A stretch of DNA of 21,244 nucleotides, taken from WQUF01 sp031549525 (GTDB lineage Bacteria; Bacillota; Clostridia; Clostridiales; Clostridiaceae). Location: assembly GCA_031549525.1 (NCBI GenBank), contig JAVBPQ010000075.1, forward strand, positions 1 through 21,244, in the 5' to 3' direction. The notes under the pieces were generated by a model that worked only from the letters and a program-made list of their open reading frames with translations, had not been told where the DNA came from and did not search any database. A program made the position numbers and the translations under genes. This document shows, in pieces, positions 1-5,273 of this stretch. Within the stretch, counting starts at the first letter, position 1, and each line of letters opens with the position of its first letter.

Positions 1-44
1 AAAAGTAAGTAAAATAAAAAAACAAGGAAAGTAAGATGTAAAAT

Positions 45-216
45 ATGAACTTTGCAAAAATATCTTCAAAGGGTAAATAACAATTCCGAAAGAAGTTCGT
101 GACAAACTAAAATAACGCTTAAGAGGTCAGCAGTACAAATAGAGAAACATTTACCAAAAGAAATAATAATAAATACAATATTAAAATTTATCTCTTTTAT
201 GAGAATAAGTGGATAA
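45..216 (+). pseudogene. Decayed AbrB/SpoVT-family DNA-binding protein
   Basis: An ATG at 45 opens MNFAKISSKGK and hits a TAA at 78. One frame over, from 80, the reading continues TIPKEVRDKLK, then a TAA at 113, then RLRGQQY. From 136 a third frame reads QIEKHLPKEIIINTILKF and stops at 214. The first two pieces together match the hallmark of swapped-hairpin AbrB/MazE/SpoVT N-terminal domains (K-I-S-S-K-G-x-I-T-I-P-K-E-V-R-D-K-L), which in whole proteins bind DNA as transition-state regulators or antitoxins. At least two frameshifts and one internal stop separate the pieces, so I read this as a dead gene rather than sequencing error, although error cannot be excluded. No toxin partner is visible. 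Confidence 0.55.
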
Positions 217-404
217 ATAATTTTATTTTACATAATTTCGAAAAATTGAAATTGATTATGACAATGACAACCCTCGTGCGAAATCGCAGGGTGCATAAGG
301 AAGCAACTTACGAACAGGAAAAACAAGATATACAGTCAACAGACGGAGAATGTATGGCGAAGGGAACGCTTGCAAAGCGTTCCCTTCGTCTTGAAAAATG
401 TTCA
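217..404. other. Non-coding, structured stretch ahead of the padR promoter
   Basis: The stretch contains two hairpins: a bulged one at 270-292 (ACCCT/AGGGT plus GCG/CGC) and a perfect 14-bp one at 358-388. An open frame of 66 codons (246-446) crosses it, but that frame runs through both hairpins and the padR promoter, has no ribosome binding site, and resembles no family I know. I do not call it a gene. The composition is richer in G+C than positions 1-245, which fits imported DNA. Confidence 0.4.
358..388. repeat. Perfect 14-bp inverted repeat hairpin
   Basis: Positions 358-371 pair perfectly with 375-388 around a 3-nt loop (GCA). The stem is GC-rich at the base. It is followed by TCTTGAAAA rather than a T run, so it is not a classical intrinsic terminator on the plus strand. 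It lies 17 bp upstream of the -35 box of padR and may insulate that promoter, or be part of a mobile-element end. Confidence 0.6.
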
Positions 405-433
405 TTGACATCTATTACGTTTAGTGATATACT
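405..433 (+). promoter_or_regulatory. Sigma-A promoter of padR-DUF2812
   Basis: A consensus -35 TTGACA (405-410) and a -10 TATACT (428-433) are separated by exactly 17 bp. Transcription should start near 440, which places any start codon at 424 outside the mRNA. Confidence 0.8.
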
Positions 434-453
434 TTTATTACAGTAAACGTAAT
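414..453. promoter_or_regulatory. Palindromic operator, probably PadR autoregulation
   Basis: ATTACGTTTA (414-423) and its exact reverse complement TAAACGTAAT (444-453) flank the -10 box with a 20-bp gap. A 10-bp perfect inverted repeat centred on the -10 of a PadR-family gene is what autorepression predicts. The assignment to PadR is inference. Confidence 0.6.
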
Positions 454-468
454 AAAAGGGGTGGTAAT

Positions 469-792
469 ATCCGCGATAATATCAAAGGAGGAGCCTTAAC
501 AGAAACAACTTTTCTTGTGCTGTTAGCCTTGTATGAACCTAATCATGGATATGGGATTATGCAGTTCATAGAAACAAAAACTAATGGGCGGGTTTCGTTA
601 GGCGCAGGCACTCTATATGGGGCGATCAATTCATTGGTAAAAAAAGAGTGGATTAAGCCTTTTGGAAATGAAGTTGACAGTAAGAAAAAGGAATATGTCA
701 TAACTGATATTGGTAAAGCAAAGGCTGAAGAAGAACTAAAGCGTATAAATGAACTTCGTGATTTAGCGTCAGAAATAATTGGAGGTAAATAG
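469..792 (+). CDS. PadR-family transcriptional regulator (apparent ATC start)
   Basis: This is a winged-helix repressor of the short PadR type. The reading frame holds the family signature: an N-terminal KGGALTETTFLVLLAL helix, then HGYGIMQFIE, then GRVSLGAGTLYGAINSLVKKEWI (recognition helix), a wing ending in KKEYVITDIGKA, and a C-terminal dimerisation helix. There is no ATG, GTG or TTG between the predicted transcription start (~440) and the conserved core. The codon placed correctly behind the AGGGGTGGT ribosome binding site (457-465) is ATC at 469, where relatives usually have a methionine. From there the protein is 107 residues, normal for the class. The in-frame GTG at 424 overlaps the -10 box and cannot be used from this promoter. 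Either ATC initiates weakly or the gene is silenced by a start-codon mutation. PadR genes paired with DUF2812 membrane proteins are a common small-operon arrangement in Firmicutes. Confidence 0.82.
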   Translation: MRDNIKGGALTETTFLVLLALYEPNHGYGIMQFIETKTNGRVSLGAGTLYGAINSLVKKEWIKPFGNEVDSKKKEYVITDIGKAKAEEELKRINELRDLASEIIGGK

Positions 793-798
793 CTTATT

Positions 799-1428
799 AT
801 GAATAAGACGGTTTTGCGATATTTCTTTGATTTTATTCATAGTCAAGAAGAGTGGCTAAACAACATGGCTAAAAAAGGCTACAGACTTAAAAAATGCGGA
901 AAAATAGCATATTCGTTTGAGCAATGCAATCCAAATGAGTACGAATATGCCGTAGAGTTTGTTGGTACTCAATCTTATCCTAAGGTTAAACTATACAGAG
1001 AATATCTTGAAAGTATGGGGTACCGTACTTTCACAAAAAACATCAATTTCAATGTTTCCTTTGGCAAGGTTAAATGGCGTCCTTATGCAAAAGGCATGGG
1101 GCAAGTTGCGACTTCCCCTGGTAGTTACAATAAAGAGCTTCTCATTTTAGAAAAGAAGAAAGACGGAAAGCCGTTTGAACTTCATACGGACGTGAGTGAT
1201 AAATTAAGTGCCTTCAAAGAAGTTCGGCGTACTTACTTTTGGGCGATGCTTGTAATGATCGGCTTGATGGTAATGACATTTGTTCCAAGTGTAAATTCTA
1301 TGTCAGAAAATATGATATGGGCAGCACGGAGTTTATTAGCTGTTATATTTGCTTTGTTCATTATTCCTGCGATAAAGTATTCGATGCTCGTCAAACGGCT
1401 AAGGGAAGAAAGCAAAACCTATGAATAA
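799..1428 (+). CDS. DUF2812 domain membrane protein
   Basis: The 209-residue protein starts with the DUF2812 pattern: an RYFFDFIHSQEEWLNNMAKKGY segment (residues 8-29), where the motif 'E-x-W-L-N-x-M-A-x-x-G' is diagnostic, then a mixed alpha/beta core. Two hydrophobic helices follow near residues 147-164 and 174-192, then a short basic cytosolic tail. The molecular role of DUF2812 is not established. These proteins are nearly always encoded directly after a PadR repressor, and the pair is thought to sense or respond to envelope stress or toxic compounds. Here the ATG lies 6 nt after the padR stop, with GGAGG at 781-785. Both genes should be on one mRNA from the 405 promoter. Confidence 0.8.
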   Translation: MNKTVLRYFFDFIHSQEEWLNNMAKKGYRLKKCGKIAYSFEQCNPNEYEYAVEFVGTQSYPKVKLYREYLESMGYRTFTKNINFNVSFGKVKWRPYAKGMGQVATSPGSYNKELLILEKKKDGKPFELHTDVSDKLSAFKEVRRTYFWAMLVMIGLMVMTFVPSVNSMSENMIWAARSLLAVIFALFIIPAIKYSMLVKRLREESKTYE

Positions 1429-1450
1429 TATATCTTGTTAAAACTTTTGA

Positions 1451-1494
1451 GCAACCGCCCCAACGGAAATAAAAAAACCGTTGTTGTGGCGGCA
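1451..1494 (+). terminator. Stem-loop just after DUF2812 gene
   Basis: CCGCC (1455-1459) pairs with GGCGG (1488-1492), and AACGG (1462-1466) pairs with CCGTT (1478-1482), with an internal bulge. There is no T run afterwards, so it may be an mRNA 3'-end stabiliser rather than a terminator. Confidence 0.35.
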
Positions 1495-1528
1495 GCTTTG
1501 CCCAAAACAATATATTGTAGTCTGACAG

Positions 1529-1571
1529 CGGTTTTGAAATAGATATTCAAAGCCGCCGTTTTCCTTTTAAG
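1529..1571 (+). terminator. Possible terminator of padR-DUF2812
   Basis: CGGTTTTGAA (1529-1538) pairs with TTCAAAGCCG (1546-1555) with one G-T wobble around a 7-nt loop. A T-rich tract, GTTTTCCTTTT, follows a few bases later. Confidence 0.4.
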
Positions 1572-1587
1572 AAATGGACAAGCAGGG

Positions 1588-1611
1588 GGGCGTAATAAGT
1601 ACGCCCTTTTT
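1588..1611 (+). terminator. Intrinsic terminator
   Basis: GGGCGT (1588-1593) pairs perfectly with ACGCCC (1601-1606) and is followed directly by TTTTT (1607-1611). This is the best terminator in the accessory patch. Confidence 0.65.
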
Positions 1612-1639
1612 CACGGCGGCATAGGAGGTTGCCGCCGTG
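1612..1639. repeat. Perfect 9-bp GC-rich inverted repeat
   Basis: CACGGCGGC (1612-1620) and GCCGCCGTG (1631-1639) are exact reverse complements around a loop containing AGGAGG. It abuts the terminator at 1588-1611 without a gap. In this arrangement the hairpin would bury a ribosome-binding-like sequence in its loop, upstream of the broken frame at 1657. Confidence 0.55.
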
Positions 1640-1656
1640 CTGTGCATTCAAAAACA

Positions 1657-1798
1657 ATGAAAGTAGCAGATCGCCAGCAGGAGATATACCGCCGCCGAAT
1701 GTACCGTTATAAGGCCGCAGTATTCACTTGACTGCAACGACGGAATTGAAAACGATGCGCTCTATTGGGAGCCATCCCCAGAAGAATTATATCTATGA
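1657..1798 (+). pseudogene. Small frameshifted gene remnant, unrecognised
   Basis: An ATG at 1657 opens MKVADRQQEIYRRRMYRYKAAVFT and stops at a TGA at 1729. One base out of phase, from 1730, the frame reads DCNDGIENDALYWEPSPEELYL and stops at 1796. The second piece has ordinary protein-like composition and ends cleanly, which suggests one original protein of about 45-50 residues broken by a single-base shift. I do not recognise the family. An AGGAGG lies in the hairpin loop about 28 bases upstream. Confidence 0.35.
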
Positions 1799-1974
1799 AT
1801 TGTTGTTCATACTACAATTAAAACCATGGACTTTCAAACAATGTTTCTGTAAAACGTTGTTCCAGTAGATATGATGGGGTTTTATGAGAATTTATACAGT
1901 ATTTTCACTCCTCATGATATATTCATTATAGAATTGTAGAATTATTGTTATGTATATTTTGGGGGTTTTAAGCC

Positions 1975-2754
1975 ATGGAAGGTTATGTACTTATTACTGG
2001 AGCAACTAGCGGAATTGGCAGAGCGTTTGCTTATGAATATGCTAGAAATGGACATCCACTTATTATTACTGGCCTAATAGAAGATCTAGTAGAAGATATA
2101 TCTTATGATTTGAAAACAAATTATAATGTTGATGTGCAAATATTTGCTGGAGACTTAACGCTTGATGATAATATTTCTAAACTTATATCACTTATAGAAC
2201 AAACTAAAATTGACATACTAATCAATAATGCTGGATTTGGTCTTTCAAAATCATTTTTAAATGAAAGTTTTGTCAATTTAAAAAAGATGATAGACCTGCA
2301 TATTGTGTGTTTAACTCGTCTTACCAAAGCTGTTTTGCCACAAATGATTGAAAGAAATAATGGCACTATTATTAATGTATCATCTCTTGCTGGATTGTTT
2401 CCTTTTCCTAGACATAATATCTATGCTGGCACAAAAGCTTATATTAAGCAATTTACTGAGTGTTTACATATTGATCTAATGAATACAAATATCAAATTAC
2501 AAGTATTATGCCCTGGAGCTACTAAAACTGATATTAGAAACAACTCTAAAATAAGTGAAGACAGTATAAAAAGCAGCATAGGTATACATTATGAAACTTC
2601 TGAGCAAGTGGTTGCACAATCTATGAAATGCCTTAAAAAAGGGAAAGTAATTTGTCTATGTGGTGGATTTTGGGGACGCCTGCAAACTACTATGGCATAT
2701 ATGATACCAAGAAAAATGTATTATAAAACTATTTTAAAGTTTTTTCCAAAGTAA
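1975..2754 (+). CDS. Short-chain dehydrogenase/reductase (SDR)
   Basis: A 259-residue classical SDR, a cytosolic NAD(P)-dependent oxidoreductase; the substrate cannot be told from sequence. The cofactor loop TGATSGIG is at residues 8-15, the structural NNAG at 84-87, the catalytic serine at S137 in NVSSLAG, and the Tyr-Lys pair YxxxK at Y150/K154. The CPGATKTD segment after strand 6 is also typical. All catalytic residues are present. The ATG follows a GGGGG tract at 1961-1965. It is transcribed alone and ends at a hairpin shared with the convergent gene downstream. It most resembles the DltE/YqjQ-type general SDRs of Firmicutes, with no pathway context here. Confidence 0.88.
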   Translation: MEGYVLITGATSGIGRAFAYEYARNGHPLIITGLIEDLVEDISYDLKTNYNVDVQIFAGDLTLDDNISKLISLIEQTKIDILINNAGFGLSKSFLNESFVNLKKMIDLHIVCLTRLTKAVLPQMIERNNGTIINVSSLAGLFPFPRHNIYAGTKAYIKQFTECLHIDLMNTNIKLQVLCPGATKTDIRNNSKISEDSIKSSIGIHYETSEQVVAQSMKCLKKGKVICLCGGFWGRLQTTMAYMIPRKMYYKTILKFFPK

Positions 2755-2760
2755 TTAATT

Positions 2761-2790
2761 AACCGCCAACTAATTATTGGCGGTTATTAT
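2761..2790. terminator. Bidirectional terminator between convergent genes
   Basis: AACCGCCAA (2761-2769) and TTGGCGGTT (2777-2785) form a perfect 9-bp stem with a 7-nt loop. A T-rich tract follows on the plus strand and an A/T-rich tract on the other side. It lies between the SDR gene and the minus-strand gene ending at 2806. Confidence 0.75.
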
Positions 2791-2805
2791 TAAATATAAA
2801 TTGTT

Positions 2806-3426
2806 TTAATTAGAAATATTTTCAGTTGCAACCACTGCTTTGCTATCTATGATTTCTTGAACTTCCTCAAAGCCTGTTAAATAAGAAAAGTTATAACGAG
2901 CAGGAAGTGCAAATACATATTTAGAATTTCTAGCAAGCTCACTTGGGTTAATAGGTGCAGCCCCTATATGAAATTCATCTTTATTCATAGCATTCCACTG
3001 CCTAATTGTAAAAACCATAATTGGAATATCCTGATATGGATTTTCTTCTGTCCAAAGTGGATGGCGAATAGAAATTAATGGACCAGTTTCCTTTACAGTA
3101 CCAGTTCCAATACCCATGCCTTCCCATTCATCATTTACAATGGTATATCCTTTCCAACTATTAGGCAAATTTACTTTAAATCCATATTCATTGTTATCGT
3201 AAACCACATTTGTATCACATTTTACAGGGGTGATAATAAAAGTCATCTTATTTTTATCCAAAGTTATTTGATAATCTTTTAAATTTATCGATTTAGAGCC
3301 CGATGTAATTGTAATATCTGGTATTTTATAGCTTTTAAGGCTATTAATATCCATACCATAAGCTGTTATAAAGCTTGCTGAAGTTAAAAGTGAGCCTATA
3401 ACAATAGCTTTATGCACCAATCTCAT
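2806..3426 (-). CDS. Exported protein of unknown function
   Basis: A 206-residue protein. The N-terminus MRLVHKAIVIGSLLTSASFITAYG is a clear Sec signal peptide: basic start, hydrophobic core, and small residues near a likely cleavage site at about residue 23. A short linker with SKSINLKDY follows. The conserved-looking C-terminal domain is YDNNEYGFKVNLPNSWKGY...ISIRHPLWTEENPYQDIPIMVFT...FHIGAAPINPSELARNSKYVFALPARYNF. That domain seems to recur in exported Firmicute proteins, sometimes attached to stalk-like domains, but I know no function for it. The ATG at 3426 has AGGAGG 8 nt upstream; a GTG three codons earlier overlaps that ribosome binding site and is unlikely to be the start. It is monocistronic with its own promoter at 3456-3484. 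Confidence 0.75.
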   Translation of the reverse strand: MRLVHKAIVIGSLLTSASFITAYGMDINSLKSYKIPDITITSGSKSINLKDYQITLDKNKMTFIITPVKCDTNVVYDNNEYGFKVNLPNSWKGYTIVNDEWEGMGIGTGTVKETGPLISIRHPLWTEENPYQDIPIMVFTIRQWNAMNKDEFHIGAAPINPSELARNSKYVFALPARYNFSYLTGFEEVQEIIDSKAVVATENISN

Positions 3427-3455
3427 ACAAAACACCTCCTAAAATTTATACATTT

Positions 3456-3484
3456 ATTTTACCACTTTTGTATTTTGTTGTGAA
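3456..3484 (-). promoter_or_regulatory. Sigma-A promoter of the exported-protein gene
   Basis: On the minus strand, TTCACA (3484-3479) and TAAAAT (3461-3456) are spaced by 17 bp. Each matches consensus at 5 of 6 positions, about 30 bp upstream of the start codon. Confidence 0.55.
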
Positions 3485-3570
3485 GAGGCTTAAGCTTTAT
3501 GAGAACTTTGACTGAATGAGAAAAATATTTGATTATTTACGTACAATGTGATAAAATACAAGATAATTAG

Positions 3571-3784
3571 ATAAATACGTAGGTTTCTTGGCATTTATGC
3601 TGTGGTGCTGCGCCACAGTTGAGAATTGTATTATATACATCACCAAATTGTGCGCAATTCGCTACGCTTTCAACTACTGTGCGCATTGAAAATCGAGCCT
3701 TCGGTTTTGCGACAGTAGTTGAGCTGCGCTGAAGTGTCACAATTAGATCAAAGATCTTTTAGCAAGAAACTTATGTATTTTTAT
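3571..3784. mobile_element. MITE-like element with terminal inverted repeats
   Basis: The left end (AAATACGTAGGTTTCTTGGC, 3573-3592) and the right end (GCAAGAAACTTATGTATTT, 3762-3780) are inverted copies: 17 of 19 positions match, with one extra base. The interior has no gene but is packed with hairpins: CTGTGG/CCACAG at 3600-3618, AATTG/CAATT near 3645-3658, TCAACTACTGT/ACAGTAGTTGA at 3670-3680/3712-3722, and AGATC/GATCT near 3744-3756. At about 210 bp with no transposase it fits a non-autonomous miniature element. No clear target-site duplication can be fixed by eye. It is richer in G+C than its surroundings. Confidence 0.6.
3670..3722. repeat. Large nested stem-loop inside the MITE-like element
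   Basis: An 11-bp perfect outer stem (3670-3680 with 3712-3722) encloses a second 8-bp stem, AAAATCGA with TTCGGTTTT-type pairing (one G-T wobble, 4-nt loop). Such a structure would fold in RNA from either strand. Confidence 0.6.
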
Positions 3785-4298
3785 TTAAATAAATTCTCAT
3801 CCTAACCCTATCTAAAACAATCTCATCTACCAAAATCCAACACGATACATTATCACAATCTGGCCTTTTATGTGGAGTTATAACTATTAAAGTATTTGAA
3901 ATTTCACAAAGCTTCCATAATAAGGAAGGAAGCATCGATTCGTCACATAAGTGCATGGCAAAACTTGAGATAATACAATCAAACCTCTCTTTTAAAAACC
4001 CATTTACTATATCTTTAAATGATAATTTAAGAGCTGTCTTTTTAGTTCTATTATAATAAGCTTCTGTGGTATAAGGGTCAAGGCCTGTTATCTCATGGTC
4101 ATACTTTTCTAAACAAGAAGTGACTTCACCAGATCCACAGCACAAATCCAATACTTTTTTACCTATATAGTTCATTTTTTCTGCAATAGTTAGTAATTTT
4201 ATTATAGTTGCTTCATGTGGATTTGAATAATCCTTTGAATGTATTAAATAGTAATTTTTAACACCTATTTTAGCATATTCATCTCTTACTGCCTTCAA
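3771..4298 (-). CDS. Class I SAM-dependent methyltransferase
   Basis: A 175-residue Rossmann-fold methyltransferase. Motif I, VLDLCCGSGEVT (residues 46-57), is the SAM-binding glycine loop. ITGLDPYTTEAY is motif II with the acidic residue that would bind the SAM ribose, and FDCIISSFAMHLCD is the motif IV region. The C-terminus VLDRVRMRIY is typical of a family of small clostridial methyltransferases whose substrate is unknown. The best start is TTG at 4298, which follows AGGGGGTGG by about six bases; a GTG at 4307 overlaps that site and would add three residues. The last codons and the TAA stop (3773-3771) lie inside the right terminal repeat of the MITE-like element, so the final residues LNKNT may be insertion-derived. 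It is divergent from panT and has no operon partner. Confidence 0.85.
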   Translation of the reverse strand: MKAVRDEYAKIGVKNYYLIHSKDYSNPHEATIIKLLTIAEKMNYIGKKVLDLCCGSGEVTSCLEKYDHEITGLDPYTTEAYYNRTKKTALKLSFKDIVNGFLKERFDCIISSFAMHLCDESMLPSLLWKLCEISNTLIVITPHKRPDCDNVSCWILVDEIVLDRVRMRIYLNKNT

Positions 4299-4430
4299 AG
4301 AGACCACCCCCTAGTAAACAAAACTATATTAACATAAATTTATATTTTGAAAAAGCATAAAATTTAATTGGCAAATTAATTTAACATAAAAAATGTAATA
4401 ACTTACAATTGTGATTTTTTTATGAACATA

Positions 4431-4459
4431 TGGACATACAGTTTTTAAAATGATAAAAT
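4431..4459 (+). promoter_or_regulatory. Sigma-A promoter of the ECF S-component gene
   Basis: TGGACA (4431-4436) and TAAAAT (4454-4459) are spaced by 17 bp, each 5 of 6 to consensus. This leaves a leader of about 85 nt before the ATG at 4553. I see no recognisable riboswitch in the leader. Confidence 0.5.
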
Positions 4460-4552
4460 AAATCGTCGGTATTTCTATGAAAACTGAACATGTTTTTTTA
4501 AAAATAGTTCGTATTGCATCTAAAAAATTAGAGCGAAAGCGAGGAGTGTAAA

Positions 4553-5149
4553 ATGATAAAGGCAAATGTTGCTTCAAAGAAACACAAATTGTCGACAAAA
4601 AAAATCGCTACAATTGGATTATTATCTTCCATCTCAATTCTGCTTGGAATAACAAGGCTTGGATTTATTCCCATTAGTGTTGTAGAAGCAACCATAATGC
4701 ATCTTCCAGTCATAGTTGCTGGAATATTAGAAGGACCTCTTGTTGGTGGAATAGTAGGCCTTATATTTGGTGTATTTAGCATGTATCAAGCTATGTCAGC
4801 ACCTTCTATTGTTGCTACTGCATTTTTAAACCCTTTAGTTTCGGTAGTTCCGAGGATATTAATTGGTATAGTGAGTTTTTACGTTTATTCTGGATTAAAA
4901 AACCATTTTAAAAAAGGAGCAATTTCAATTGCAGCTTTTATTGGATCTTACACAAACACGATAGGGGTAATCGGCATGATATTTCTATTGTATCCAGAAG
5001 TTTTAGGAATAACAAGAGGTGAGCCTATGAGCACCATGGGAAAGGCATTACTTACATCTATGGGAGTCGGAAGCATCGCAGAAGCAATTTTAGCAATCTT
5101 AATAGTGACCCCTATTGTTGTTGCAGTTATGAAAATTAATAGAAAATAA
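4553..5149 (+). CDS. panT: ECF transporter S component, probably pantothenate (PanT)
   Basis: A 198-residue integral membrane protein with about six hydrophobic segments, the usual size of an energy-coupling-factor substrate-binding (S) subunit. The N-terminal KLSTKKIATIGLLSSISILLGITRLGFIP followed by VVEATIMHLPVIVAGILEGPLVGGIVGLIFGVFS is typical of the S-component family, including the small-residue pattern on helix 1 that contacts the T subunit. S subunits capture a vitamin and share a common EcfA/A'/T motor encoded elsewhere, so the lack of an ATPase gene here is expected. The substrate is inferred: the next gene is a type III pantothenate kinase homologue, and PanT-CoaX adjacency is known in Firmicutes. 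The start has a GAGGAG ribosome binding site. A terminator at 5174 separates it from coaX. Confidence 0.75.
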   Translation: MIKANVASKKHKLSTKKIATIGLLSSISILLGITRLGFIPISVVEATIMHLPVIVAGILEGPLVGGIVGLIFGVFSMYQAMSAPSIVATAFLNPLVSVVPRILIGIVSFYVYSGLKNHFKKGAISIAAFIGSYTNTIGVIGMIFLLYPEVLGITRGEPMSTMGKALLTSMGVGSIAEAILAILIVTPIVVAVMKINRK

Positions 5150-5173
5150 GTATAATAAAATATGTAAAATTGG

Positions 5174-5197
5174 GCATGCCTAAATGGTATGCTTTTT
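5174..5197 (+). terminator. Intrinsic terminator after panT
   Basis: GCATGCC (5174-5180) pairs with GGTATGC (5186-5192), with one G-T wobble and a 5-nt loop, followed by TTTTT (5193-5197). It implies that coaX has a separate promoter in the AT-rich 5198-5260 stretch, where I could not fix a convincing one. Confidence 0.65.
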
Positions 5198-5273
5198 AAA
5201 TATAGAAAAAGTATTTAAAATATACAAATAATGAAATAAAAGTAAGAGAAAGAAGAGGAAGGAGGCTTACGGA

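Larger units (their letters stand above)
1429..1974. other. Gene-poor stretch with clustered hairpins; accessory-element debris
   Basis: No intact gene is visible. The stretch holds four strong stem-loops (1451-1494, 1529-1555, 1588-1611, 1612-1639), a frameshifted gene remnant (1657-1798), and then AT-rich DNA leading to the SDR gene. Its G+C-rich 'gccgcc' texture differs sharply from the DNA after 1800. I infer leftover backbone of an integrative element, without being able to name which. Confidence 0.45.

Noticed and set aside
246..446. 66-codon open frame on the plus strand
   Set aside because: It has no ribosome binding site, crosses two hairpins and the padR promoter, and its protein resembles nothing I know.
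424..468. GTG at 424 as the padR start
   Set aside because: It lies between the -35 and -10 boxes, overlapping the -10 region, so it is upstream of the predicted transcript start.
4460..4552. Riboswitch in the panT leader
   Set aside because: The leader of about 85 nt has no clear stem set or known aptamer motif; nothing supports more than a plain 5' untranslated region.
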